Shown here: piece after piece, positions 1-6,190 of the stretch | How positions within the stretch are numbered: the first letter of the stretch is position 1 | Layout: every line of letters begins with the position of its first letter | From: Anaerolineales bacterium | GTDB taxonomy: Bacteria; Chloroflexota; Anaerolineae; Anaerolineales; Villigracilaceae | Length of the DNA stretch: 11,340 nucleotides | Assembly: GCA_025966435.1 (NCBI GenBank) | Contig: JAICRQ010000065.1 | Coordinates: 1 to 11,340 of the forward strand | Direction of reading: 5' to 3' | Made by a program: the position numbers and the translations under genes | Notes under the pieces: model-generated | What the model was told of the DNA's origin: nothing | Seen by the model: the letters and a program-made list of their open reading frames with translations, nothing else | The model's database searches: none

Positions 1-186
1 AGCGCGCGCCTCCTGGCGGAAGCGCTGTTGAAACGCATTATCGTTGGAATAATTCTCGTGCAAGACCTTGATCGCCACCGATCGCTCCAGCATTAAATCT
101 CGCGCCCGGAACACATCCGACATGCCGCCGGAACCGAGCCGTTCGAGCAATTGGTAACGATTGTTAAGTAAGGTCCCTTCGTTCAT
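1..186 (-). CDS. Ser/Thr protein kinase, N-terminal fragment (runs off the left edge)
   Basis: Only the first 62 codons are in the window. They encode the start of a Hanks-type (PknB-like) kinase. The ATP-binding glycine loop LGSGGMSDV is at residues 17-25 and the invariant lysine of subdomain II is in VAIKVL (Lys40). This is the usual N-lobe layout, with the loop close to the N-terminus. Such kinases phosphorylate Ser/Thr on regulators and cell-envelope proteins, and many carry a transmembrane segment and sensor domain further on, which cannot be seen here. The ATG at 186 is chosen because the protein starts just before the kinase fold. It has no Shine-Dalgarno sequence, but a TATAAT box lies 8 nt upstream. 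The gene is divergent from the lipid kinase at 317. Confidence 0.93.
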   Translation of the reverse strand, partial: MNEGTLLNNRYQLLERLGSGGMSDVFRARDLMLERSVAIKVLHENYSNDNAFQQRFRQEARA

Positions 187-194
187 GTTAAAAG

Positions 195-200
195 ATTATA
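195..200 (-). promoter_or_regulatory. -10 box for the Ser/Thr kinase gene, likely leaderless start
   Basis: On the minus strand a perfect TATAAT is followed by only 8 nt before the ATG at 186. Initiation about 7 nt past the box would place the mRNA start at or next to the start codon. No clear -35 hexamer is seen at 16-18 bp, since the spacer is G-rich. The box lies in the outer end of the inverted repeat at 195-310. Confidence 0.5.
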
Positions 201-304
201 CCCCCTCCCCAGCCCTCCCCAAATTCAAACGGTAATTTTCTTATGCTTCCTGCTTGCTCCTTTTGAATTTGGGGGAGGGTGCCGAAGGCGGGTGGGGGTC
301 GGGT

Positions 305-310
305 TATAAT
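305..310 (+). promoter_or_regulatory. -10 box for the lipid kinase gene, likely leaderless start
   Basis: A perfect TATAAT ends 6 nt before the ATG at 317. The six bases between are CCTCCC, which is not a Shine-Dalgarno sequence. This favours a leaderless transcript starting on the ATG. No recognisable -35 hexamer is found at the expected distance. Confidence 0.5.
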
Positions 311-316
311 CCTCCC

Positions 317-1258
317 ATGCGAACTGCCGTGATCATCTACAACCCTACAGCAGGGCGCTTTTCTGTCAAGCCATTTATCAAGTCGGCTGTAAAAGAATTA
401 GAGTCTGCAGGATGGAAGGTAGACGCAGCAGAAACAAAAAGCGGCGAGCATAGTATCGAACTGGCAAAGCAGGCTGCGGCAGAGAGAAAAGACGCCGCGT
501 TCGCTGTTGGCGGCGACGGGACGATCGGCAATGTCGTCAACGGGTTGGTTGGTTCGGAGACGGCGCTAGGCGTCCTCCCTGCCGGTACGGCAAACGTCTG
601 GAGTATCGAGCTGGGGTTGCGTCCCTTTGCCTGGACCCACCCATGGGTTTTGCGCAAGAATGCAGCCATCCTTGCAAATGCTCCTTCTCATCGAGTGGAC
701 GTTGGCTTGTGCAACCAGTTCTATTTCATGATGTGGGCTGGCATCGGGTTGGATGCCATGGCGATCCAATCGCTCGAGCCGCGCATCCGGCTGGATAAAT
801 TCTTTGCCATGCCTGAGTACACCATGTCCGCGATCGTACAAGCCACACAATGGAGCGGCTTAAAGATGCGCTTGTGGACAGACGAGCACGAAGTAGAGGG
901 TCACTTCATTCTGGCGGTCGCGACGAACATCCGCCACTATATGGGAGGTCTCTCGAATCTTTCGCCGGAAGCCTATATCGACGACGGACTGCTCGACTTG
1001 TGGCTGTTTAGTGGGAACAATCTCGGTGACGCGTTACGTCATGCTTATGATCTCTGGCGCGGCACGCACGTCAACTCCGGCGCGGCGCAGCGCATCCCCT
1101 TCCGTAATCTGCGTGTGGAAGCTGACTCTCCCTATTGGGTCCAGACAGACGGGGAGGCGCGCGGCTCCACACAAGTTGCCGAGATCAGCGTGCAAACTCA
1201 CGCCTTGAAACTGCTCATGCCGCCTGCCGGAATGGACTTGTTGCGTAGTGCCGCATAA
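317..1258 (+). CDS. Diacylglycerol kinase family lipid kinase (YegS/DgkB/LCB5 type)
   Basis: This 313-residue protein has the family length and hallmarks. The N-terminal nucleotide-binding motif YNPTAG is at residues 8-13, GGDGT at 65-69 and LPAGTAN at 87-93. A C-terminal DDGLLDLWLFSG stretch is typical of the second, beta-rich half of the family. Members transfer phosphate from ATP to the hydroxyl of diacylglycerol, a sphingoid base or a related lipid at the membrane surface. The substrate cannot be told from sequence. An in-frame codon at 254 would add 21 residues, but these are encoded by the G-rich repeat arm and look unnatural (Gly/Trp-rich). The ATG at 317 puts the first beta-strand (RTAVIIYNP) at the N-terminus as in relatives. 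The gene is divergent from a Ser/Thr kinase and 98 bp upstream of an SH3 protein gene. Confidence 0.92.
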   Translation: MRTAVIIYNPTAGRFSVKPFIKSAVKELESAGWKVDAAETKSGEHSIELAKQAAAERKDAAFAVGGDGTIGNVVNGLVGSETALGVLPAGTANVWSIELGLRPFAWTHPWVLRKNAAILANAPSHRVDVGLCNQFYFMMWAGIGLDAMAIQSLEPRIRLDKFFAMPEYTMSAIVQATQWSGLKMRLWTDEHEVEGHFILAVATNIRHYMGGLSNLSPEAYIDDGLLDLWLFSGNNLGDALRHAYDLWRGTHVNSGAAQRIPFRNLRVEADSPYWVQTDGEARGSTQVAEISVQTHALKLLMPPAGMDLLRSAA

Positions 1259-1356
1259 TATAAGTAAACAACAAACATGAACATGGCTTACACATGGTTG
1301 AAAAGTTTACTCGTTGTGAAACAGGCGGCAAAAATACATCATCTCAAGGGAATTAA

Positions 1357-1830
1357 ATGAACGTTCGCGAACTCGTCAACAAATGGGTCATTCTCGGCGC
1401 ACTTGGGCTTGCCGGACTTTTGCTTCTCATCACAGCGATTGCTATCGGGTTGACTTCTGCACGCCGGAACTCCGATATAGGATTTGTCCCCGCCGATGTA
1501 ACGGTCATCCCCGCACCCACCGGCACATCTGGCGCGCCGCCCACGCCAACGATTGATCCCTTTGCTACGCCCACTTCCCCCGCCGGGGTAGCGATCGGCA
1601 ATTATGTGCAGATCACCGGCACGGAGGGACAGGGGCTTCGCATCCGCGCCGAGCCGGGGCTGGGCGGGGAGTTTCAATTCCTTGCTTATGATTCAGAAGT
1701 GTTTGTCGTCCAGGACGGTCCACGTGAAGTGGACGGGTACGTCTGGTGGTATCTCGTCGCACCCTATGATGAGTCACGCGTCGGCTGGGCGGCGGCAGAC
1801 TTTTTGTCGTATGTTCCAGAGCCAGAATAA
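1357..1830 (+). CDS. Membrane-anchored bacterial SH3-domain protein
   Basis: The protein has 157 residues. It has a short charged N-terminus, one strong transmembrane segment at about residues 11-33, a Pro/Thr linker (about 44-76), and an SH3-like domain (about 82-153) with the typical LRIRAEPGL start and a closing GWAAADFLSYV. Bacterial SH3 domains usually bind peptidoglycan peptides or other envelope ligands, so an extracytoplasmic wall-binding role is inferred. The ATG at 1357 has a good Shine-Dalgarno AAGGG at 1346-1350. The 98-bp gap before it (1259-1356) holds no gene and no convincing promoter; TTGTGA at 1314 and CATCAT at 1337 with 17-bp spacing are weak candidates. The DUF971 gene follows after 31 bp, so the two probably share a transcript. 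Confidence 0.85.
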   Translation: MNVRELVNKWVILGALGLAGLLLLITAIAIGLTSARRNSDIGFVPADVTVIPAPTGTSGAPPTPTIDPFATPTSPAGVAIGNYVQITGTEGQGLRIRAEPGLGGEFQFLAYDSEVFVVQDGPREVDGYVWWYLVAPYDESRVGWAAADFLSYVPEPE

Positions 1831-1861
1831 TACTTGAACGTGGAAAGAAGAAAAATTGTCC

Positions 1862-2215
1862 ATGAACGAAAAACCAACTGGCATTACTGCCAATAAGAAG
1901 ACCAGAGAATTCACGATCACGTGGAACGATAATCACACAAGCGTCTATCCTTTTGAGCTTCTGCGGGCAGCCTGCCCCTGCGCCTCCTGCCGCGGCGGGC
2001 ACGAGAATATGAAGTCCGAGCCGGGTGCGGAGGTGTTCGACATCAAGCTGGGGGATACACCATCTACGCGCCTCAACAATGTCGTTGCCGTAGGCTCCTA
2101 CGCGCTCTCCATTGTCTGGGAAGACGGGCATGATTACGGCATCTACAACTGGCATTACCTGCGGGCCTTGTGTCCGTGTGCGGAGGATCGGGCGAGGTAT
2201 AGTGGGAAGAAGTAA
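1862..2215 (+). CDS. DUF971 / gamma-butyrobetaine hydroxylase-like N-terminal domain protein
   Basis: This small 117-residue cytosolic protein is made of the single DUF971 domain (GBBH-like N-terminal domain). Conserved features are an acidic/aromatic WNDNHTSVYPFELLR stretch (21-35), the cysteine cluster CPCASC (C38, C40, C43), VGSYALSIVWEDGHDYGIY (77-95) and a second LCPC (C104, C106). In gamma-butyrobetaine hydroxylase the equivalent domain binds zinc through three Cys and one His. Here C38, C40, C43 and H90 are the likely ligands. Stand-alone members have no firmly known function; links to Fe-S or zinc handling have been proposed. A TTG at 1856 is an alternative start two codons upstream. 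ATG 1862 is preferred, with the purine-rich GGAAAGAAG at 1842-1850 serving either. The stop codon lies inside the terminator hairpin. Confidence 0.9.
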   Translation: MNEKPTGITANKKTREFTITWNDNHTSVYPFELLRAACPCASCRGGHENMKSEPGAEVFDIKLGDTPSTRLNNVVAVGSYALSIVWEDGHDYGIYNWHYLRALCPCAEDRARYSGKK

Positions 2216-2252
2216 CCAAAAAGCGACTGATTTCTCAGTCGCTTTTTGGTTA
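2213..2252. terminator. Bidirectional rho-independent terminator shared by convergent genes
   Basis: Arms 2213-2230 and 2235-2252 form a perfect 18-bp inverted repeat around a TTTC loop. The GC core is GCGACTGA, flanked by A5 on the left and T5 on the right, so it can act as an intrinsic terminator on both strands. The first three bases are the TAA stop of the DUF971 gene. The last three, read on the minus strand, are the TAA stop of the TPR gene. Confidence 0.93.
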
Positions 2253-4082
2253 AGGAGTTGGCGTTCGCGTAGGCGTTCTGGTAGGTGTGCGCGTTGGGGT
2301 CCTAGAAGGAGTTGGTGTCCGTGTGGGCGTACGCGGTCGAACGGTGGGAGTCCGCGAAGGCGTAGGGGTGGCTGTGGCAAGTTCCTCGAGACGTTCTTCC
2401 GCTTCAGCACGCATTTCATCTGTCATGACTTCTTCGGGGAGGTCCAACAGCCGCTGCCAGTGTTCCGCGGCGTCATCGAATTCCTCACGCGCCTCAAAGA
2501 CTCGAGCGCTCCAGTAGTAGGCGAGGGCGTCCTGTTCCTCTGTTTCGGCAAGATCTTTGATCCGGTCCACGAGGATTAAGGCGTTTCCCTCTCTTCCCTG
2601 GAGGAGTTCCAGACGGACGCGTGCAATGTTGACCTCGAACAAATCCGTATAGAACAATACGACAGTCTCAAGATCTTCTTCTGCCTGTTCGATATTTTCC
2701 AGCTCTACGTTCGAGAGGAAACGATAGAGGTACGGCTCGCGCTGATTCCGGTTCAGCGCCAGAGCATTGGTCATAGTTTCGACTGTCTCTTCATATTCCT
2801 GGTTGTCGAAATGCATGCGGCCCAGCAATACATAGGCAGCCGAATCATCTTGGCTATAGTTAAGATAGATATCCAGCGCCTCGACGGCTTCCGCTTCATT
2901 TCCGGCTTCGGCATGGATCTGGCCAAGCAAAAGATACGCGGGCAGATAGGTGACATCCAATTCGTTCGCCTGCTGGGCAGCAGCAAGTGCAAGATCGAGC
3001 TCACCCTCCTTAAGCCGCGCCTGCGCCAGGTGATAGAAGACCAGGGGTGAACCGGGCAGATGGCGATTCGCTCGCTCAAGATCCGAGAGAGCACCGCGGA
3101 TGTCATCCTCCCGTATCTTCACAATGGCACGTTCCAGATAGGCCTCGCCGAAGTTCGAGTCGAGTCGAATCGCTTCATCCAGATCTGAAAGCACATCCGC
3201 GTTAGGGTTTTCCATCAGCCTGGCACGCGCGATGCCCACATAAGGCGGTCCGAAGTTAGGGTTGAGCCCGATCGCCGTCTGGTATGCCGAGAGCGCCGCA
3301 CTGGCATTCCTTTGGAAGCGATACGCCTCACCGATGTAATAATAGGCATCCGCAGCCTGAGGTTCCAGTTTGACGATCTCCTGCATCACGCGAATGACCT
3401 CTACCCAATCTCCTCGCCTGTAGGCAGCTTCTACAACACGATACGTATCGCGCGTCTCCGGCGGGCGCGGTGTATTGACATAGAGGGCGGTTGGTGTGTG
3501 AGGTACAGGGAGCAGCTCCGAGAGAGGCGCCACTGTTCCCTCTGTGGCAGGCCGGCTGGTTGCGTTCACAAAGGTGGGGGTTAACGTAAATGTGGGAGAA
3601 GGTCCAGGCGTGAAGGTAGGTGGTCTTGCGTTGCGAACGGCGCGCGCCTGAAGGAAGCCAAATACCAGTGCGCCGATCAGCACTGCCCCGAGCACCACCA
3701 ACCCGCCCAGCCGCGCGACCGGGCTGGCTTTGACAGCTGCCCAGCCTTTTGGCTTGGGTTTTTCATGGGCAAGCAGCAGCTTTTCTTCCCAGGCTCTCGG
3801 CCGATTGACCGGGAAGGGCTGTACCGTTTCATCTGCGGGCAACGCGCCGTGCAGAACCAAGCCGCGTTTGGCAGCTACATTTTGAGGGTCCAGTTTGTAC
3901 GCTGTTTGCAGGCAGTAAATGCGCTCCTTGGGCGTGTCCACTGTGGCACTCATCCACACCCAATAGGTCGCATTCTTCTGATCCGTCTTGAGCAGACCCG
4001 TCAAGATTTCGCGGGCACGGTTCTTGTTCCCCGCTTGCAGGGCTTCTACTGCTTCCCGAAAAACCGCATCGTTGTCAGCCAT
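2250..4082 (-). CDS. Membrane-anchored tetratricopeptide-repeat protein with Thr/Pro/Arg tail
   Basis: The 610-residue protein is laid out as follows. A cytosolic TPR-like domain (about 1-80) has the pattern W-x-W, then a two-helix repeat ending LDPQNVAAKRGL. A basic stretch is followed by one transmembrane helix (about 125-145), a Thr/Pro linker (about 153-205), and a long array of TPRs (about 210-565) with motifs such as AYYYIGEAYRFQRNASAAL and the P at helix ends. The C-terminal tail (568-610) repeats RTPT/TPSR. TPRs are protein-protein scaffolds, and most of this protein would be outside the membrane. The partner is unknown. It is last in a minus-strand series 28 bp after the AMMECR1-type gene. 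It also has its own TAAAAT box 6 nt from the ATG. The N-terminal domain resembles that of the transpeptidase at 7018. Confidence 0.88.
   Translation of the reverse strand: MADNDAVFREAVEALQAGNKNRAREILTGLLKTDQKNATYWVWMSATVDTPKERIYCLQTAYKLDPQNVAAKRGLVLHGALPADETVQPFPVNRPRAWEEKLLLAHEKPKPKGWAAVKASPVARLGGLVVLGAVLIGALVFGFLQARAVRNARPPTFTPGPSPTFTLTPTFVNATSRPATEGTVAPLSELLPVPHTPTALYVNTPRPPETRDTYRVVEAAYRRGDWVEVIRVMQEIVKLEPQAADAYYYIGEAYRFQRNASAALSAYQTAIGLNPNFGPPYVGIARARLMENPNADVLSDLDEAIRLDSNFGEAYLERAIVKIREDDIRGALSDLERANRHLPGSPLVFYHLAQARLKEGELDLALAAAQQANELDVTYLPAYLLLGQIHAEAGNEAEAVEALDIYLNYSQDDSAAYVLLGRMHFDNQEYEETVETMTNALALNRNQREPYLYRFLSNVELENIEQAEEDLETVVLFYTDLFEVNIARVRLELLQGREGNALILVDRIKDLAETEEQDALAYYWSARVFEAREEFDDAAEHWQRLLDLPEEVMTDEMRAEAEERLEELATATPTPSRTPTVRPRTPTRTPTPSRTPTRTPTRTPTRTPTP
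2256..2380. repeat. Degenerate short tandem repeat coding the Thr/Pro/Arg tail
   Basis: The last codons of the TPR gene consist of imperfect 6- and 12-bp units, on the plus strand roughly GGNGTNCGNGTN. They encode R-T-P-T and T-P-S-R units. Synonymous positions have diverged, so the tract is old or selected at protein level rather than a fresh slippage product. Confidence 0.75.
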
Positions 4083-4088
4083 ATGTCG

Positions 4089-4094
4089 ATTTTA
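4089..4094 (-). promoter_or_regulatory. -10-like box directly before the TPR gene
   Basis: Minus-strand TAAAAT is separated from the ATG at 4082 by 6 nt (CGACAT). There is no Shine-Dalgarno sequence in front of this ATG and no clear -35. The spacing equals that of the lipid kinase gene, which suggests a leaderless internal promoter in addition to read-through from the upstream gene. Confidence 0.4.
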
Positions 4095-4110
4095 CCCTAC
4101 TCGTAACGTC

Positions 4111-4683
4111 TCACTCGCGAAACTCTTCCGCCTGATAGATGAGCATCTCGAAATGTTTATAGCGCCACATGTCTGGTTCTACGCCCATCTTGTAACAAAG
4201 ATTGTTCAGGAATTCCACAGGGTCGGGAATCTTTTCCCAGACCTGCGGGAGGAAGGTCACTCGACCCTGTGAATCGTCACGCAGTATGACGCCATCCACA
4301 TAGGGACGCAATTTAGAAAGCAGATCATCCGCATCCTTATACTCCAGTGGGACCGGATGGGTAAGGCGTGAGATCTCGATCTGGATCCCGCTTAATTCGT
4401 CTTTCCTTAAAGGGGGAAAACGCGGATCTTTCAACGCCGCAGCGACTGCATGGATGCGCACATCTTCTGCCAGAGGCAGATACGCATCCAGCGCGCCGAT
4501 GCAACCGCGCAACAGCCCGCCAGAGGTCAGCGTAACGAACGACGAGCCTTCTTCGCGCAAGGGCAGAGGCAGGGAAGTCAGATCCAGAGAAAGCAGCTCT
4601 TCGCCTCTCACACCGCGCTCCATTGCCTCGCGCGCCAGGCGGAGCAGAATGTTTTGTTCCTCGAGGGTTAGTTTTTCTTGCAT
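4111..4683 (-). CDS. amrA: AmmeMemoRadiSam system protein A (AMMECR1 domain)
   Basis: This 190-residue protein is a single AMMECR1 domain of typical length. It has the family signature LRGCIG at residues 58-63 preceded by SFVTL (48-52), a DPRFPPL segment (86-92) and the conserved C-terminal region with FLPQVWEKIP and FLNNLCYKMG. In prokaryotes this protein often pairs with a Memo-like protein and a radical-SAM enzyme, presumably to modify a molecule; its own activity is not established. Neither partner is in the window. The start at 4683 has no evident Shine-Dalgarno sequence. It lies 45 bp after the flavin reductase stop, and the TPR gene follows 28 bp downstream, suggesting one operon. Confidence 0.93.
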   Translation of the reverse strand: MQEKLTLEEQNILLRLAREAMERGVRGEELLSLDLTSLPLPLREEGSSFVTLTSGGLLRGCIGALDAYLPLAEDVRIHAVAAALKDPRFPPLRKDELSGIQIEISRLTHPVPLEYKDADDLLSKLRPYVDGVILRDDSQGRVTFLPQVWEKIPDPVEFLNNLCYKMGVEPDMWRYKHFEMLIYQAEEFRE

Positions 4684-4708
4684 CGCTCAGCCCGTTTCTC
4701 AATTACAA

Positions 4709-4741
4709 CCTTCTCTTCCCAGGGAAGGTCAGGGTGAGGGA
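4709..4741. repeat. Short palindromic repeat at the end of the flavin reductase gene
   Basis: The tract contains the palindrome CTTCCC-A-GGGAAG (4715-4727) followed by GTCAGGGTGAGGG. Read on the minus strand it begins CCCTCACCCTGACC. This resembles a class of C/G-rich intergenic repeats seen widely in bacterial genomes (recalled from general knowledge, not searched). It overlaps the last codons and stop of the flavin reductase gene. Confidence 0.5.
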
Positions 4742-5223
4742 TTCGTCAGCTTCCAGTACTGGCGGTTATGATAAACCAGAGGTTCCCCTTCGCCTTCGCC
4801 GCGCGCGTCCAACACTTCGGCCACGAAAAGTGTGTTCTCGCCAACAGGCATCGAACTGACAACGCGACAGTCGAGATATGCCATTCCATCTTTGAATACA
4901 GGGGAATCGAGGGAGATCGTTTCGGTTTGTACGCCATCGAAACGATCAGTGATACTGGGGAGCTTGCCTGCAAACCGGTCGGAAAGTTCCCTTTGCGCGG
5001 AGGTGAGAATGGTCACGGAAAACATTCCAGATTTTACGACCAGTTCGTGCGTATGCGTTAATTGTTTCAAAGCAACCGAGACCAGCGGCGGGTCCAGCGA
5101 AATAGAGGTGAATGAATTGACGGTCATACCATATTGTTGATCTTCGTAAATGGAAGTAATAATCGCCACACCCGTTGTCCAGGCACGCATGGCACGCCGA
5201 AGTTTTTCAGAGTTAAGAGTCAT
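4729..5223 (-). CDS. Flavin reductase-like (FMN-binding split barrel) domain protein
   Basis: This 164-residue protein matches the flavin reductase-like family (HpaC/RutF type) in length and layout. It opens with LRRAMRAWTTGVAIITS, followed by the flavin-contact region GMTVNSFTSISLDPPLVSVAL (residues 32-52), then FSVTILT, DRFAG and a C-terminal PLVYHNRQYWKL. Members bind FMN or FAD; many reduce it with NAD(P)H to feed a monooxygenase, while others have unknown roles. No monooxygenase gene is near, so the partner is open. A Shine-Dalgarno GGAG (5234-5237) stands 10 nt before the ATG. The last residues (NPSP) and the TGA stop fall in a palindromic repeat, so the C-terminus may have been altered by its insertion. 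Confidence 0.9.
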   Translation of the reverse strand: MTLNSEKLRRAMRAWTTGVAIITSIYEDQQYGMTVNSFTSISLDPPLVSVALKQLTHTHELVVKSGMFSVTILTSAQRELSDRFAGKLPSITDRFDGVQTETISLDSPVFKDGMAYLDCRVVSSMPVGENTLFVAEVLDARGEGEGEPLVYHNRQYWKLTNPSP

Positions 5224-5247
5224 TAGGGTATTTCTCCACAGAAAATC

Positions 5248-5276
5248 ATCATAACGAGGAGAGAAAGGGGCGTCAA
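5248..5276 (-). promoter_or_regulatory. Sigma-70-type promoter for the flavin reductase gene
   Basis: Minus strand: -35 TTGACG (5276-5271), a 17-bp spacer and -10 TATGAT (5253-5248). This is near consensus in both boxes with ideal spacing. Initiation near 5241 would leave a leader of about 18 nt containing the GGAG ribosome site before the ATG at 5223. Confidence 0.75.
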
Positions 5277-5283
5277 GTCAAAA

Positions 5284-5334
5284 AACAAACGAGACCTCCC
5301 GCTGCGGTTACGGATTTGTAACAGGAAGTTTGTT
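5284..5334. promoter_or_regulatory. Nested inverted repeats between two divergent promoters, possible operator
   Basis: Outer arms AACAAAC (5284-5290) and GTTTGTT (5328-5334) enclose a second pair GTTAC (5307-5311) and GTAAC (5318-5322). The structure lies between the -35 boxes of the divergent flavin reductase and amidase promoters, so a shared regulator site is possible. The arms are short, and no known operator was recognised. Confidence 0.3.
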
Positions 5335-5344
5335 GTTTCCTCCC

Positions 5345-5373
5345 TTGCAAGTTCATGCCTTAAAAGGTACTAT
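5345..5373 (+). promoter_or_regulatory. Sigma-70-type promoter for the cell-wall cluster
   Basis: -35 TTGCAA (5345-5350), a 17-bp spacer and -10 TACTAT (5368-5373) match the sigma-70 pattern well. Initiation at about 5380 would leave only some 7 nt before the amidase ATG at 5387, too short for a normal ribosome site. The mRNA would then be nearly leaderless. Confidence 0.6.
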
Positions 5374-5386
5374 TCGGATATACGAT

Positions 5387-6190
5387 ATGGAAACCGCCTC
5401 TCAGCGTCCGCCCCGTCGTCGTACACGTTCGTTTCGGGCCGTGCAAACTGTTCTTGGCGTTGCCATCCTGCTGGCAACACTTTTTACGGCGCTGCCGTCG
5501 CGTGGATTGGTGGGAGGCAATTTCTACGATCGATTAAGTGTCATCCTCACCCCTCGAACAAACCTGGAAGAACAGGCGCCGTTTGTCTCTCAGGCACCGG
5601 CAGCGCAAATACGCATCGGCATCGTCGCCGGGCATTCCGGCAATGACTCCGGCGCCGTCTGCATGGATGGTAATGGCAATGTCACGCTCACCGAAGCCGA
5701 TGTGAATCTCAAGATCGCGGCGATGGTGCAGGAGCAGCTGACTCAGGAGGGATATCAGGTGGACCTGCTGCGCGAATATGATTCGCGCTTGAATGGGTAT
5801 CGTGCCCTGGCGGTTGTTTCCATCCACAACGATTCGTGTGAATATGTCAACGATGAAGCGACCGGCTTCAAAGTGGCGGCGGCGCTCAACACTCACGACG
5901 TCAACCGCGCCAACCGTCTCACAGCTTGCCTGGTGGACCGTTATCAGAATATCACGCAGATGAGCTTTCATGCCGGCAGCATCACCCCGGACATGCGTGA
6001 ATATCATTCCTTCCGCGAGGTCGATCCGAGCACAGTTGCCGCGATCATCGAAACGGGTTTTCTCAACCTCGACCGGGAGTTCCTCACCAAGCGGACAGAT
6101 CTGGTTGCCAAGGGGGTCGTGGAAGGCGTCCTGTGCTTTGCACGAAATGAAAATATCGTGCCCACTCCCATCTCGAATCTGACGCCATGA
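5387..6190 (+). CDS. N-acetylmuramoyl-L-alanine amidase, Amidase_3 family, membrane-anchored
   Basis: The 267-residue protein has a basic N-terminus (PPRRRTRSFR), one transmembrane or signal-anchor helix (about 17-36), a spacer, and an Amidase_3 zinc domain (about 75-252). All expected zinc and catalytic residues are visible: H83 in VAGHSG, E103 in TEADVNLKI, H147 in SIHND and E222 in IIETGFLN. The enzyme would cut the bond between N-acetylmuramic acid and L-Ala of the stem peptide, outside the membrane. An upstream in-frame start at 5330 would add 19 residues. It is rejected because those codons span the promoter -35/-10 boxes and give no sensible signal sequence. The stop overlaps the ATG of the next gene (ATGA), so the amidase and transpeptidase are translationally coupled. 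Confidence 0.9.
   Translation: METASQRPPRRRTRSFRAVQTVLGVAILLATLFTALPSRGLVGGNFYDRLSVILTPRTNLEEQAPFVSQAPAAQIRIGIVAGHSGNDSGAVCMDGNGNVTLTEADVNLKIAAMVQEQLTQEGYQVDLLREYDSRLNGYRALAVVSIHNDSCEYVNDEATGFKVAAALNTHDVNRANRLTACLVDRYQNITQMSFHAGSITPDMREYHSFREVDPSTVAAIIETGFLNLDREFLTKRTDLVAKGVVEGVLCFARNENIVPTPISNLTP

Larger units (their letters stand above)
195..310. repeat. Inverted-repeat element between divergent kinase genes
   Basis: An inner inverted repeat pairs 213-229 (CCCTCCCCAAATTCAAA) with 262-279 over 17 bp with a single bulged G. The outer ends are also related: ATTATACCCC at 195-204 against the complement of GGGTTATAAT at 301-310. The arms are C/G-rich and the centre is AT-rich. The layout resembles a small palindromic or MITE-like element. 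No target-site duplication or transposase was recognised. It fills the whole gap between the two divergent genes, and each outer end supplies a TATAAT box pointing outward. Confidence 0.6.

Noticed and set aside
195..310. Insertion sequence
   Set aside because: There is no transposase and no visible target duplication; at 116 bp it can only be a small non-autonomous or simple palindromic repeat.
254..316. 21-residue N-terminal extension of the lipid kinase
   Set aside because: It is encoded by the G-rich inverted repeat and the TATAAT box, and relatives start at the first beta-strand, so ATG 317 is preferred.
1259..1356. Possible promoter or small gene in the gap between the lipid kinase and SH3 genes
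   Set aside because: Only weak hexamers (TTGTGA/CATCAT) were found, and the short frames there have no support. Co-transcription from upstream is equally likely.
2256..2380. Possible CRISPR-like or minisatellite array
   Set aside because: The units are 6-12 bp, imperfect, in frame and coding for a Thr/Pro/Arg tail; there are no spacers.
1613..2419. 268-codon minus-strand frame spanning the SH3 and DUF971 genes
   Set aside because: It crosses the strong terminator hairpin and lies antisense to two recognised genes; the composition is Arg/Pro-rich and without a domain.
5330..5386. 19-residue N-terminal extension of the amidase
   Set aside because: These codons overlap a well-spaced -35/-10 promoter and do not form a signal peptide; ATG 5387 gives a normal basic N-terminus before the hydrophobic helix.
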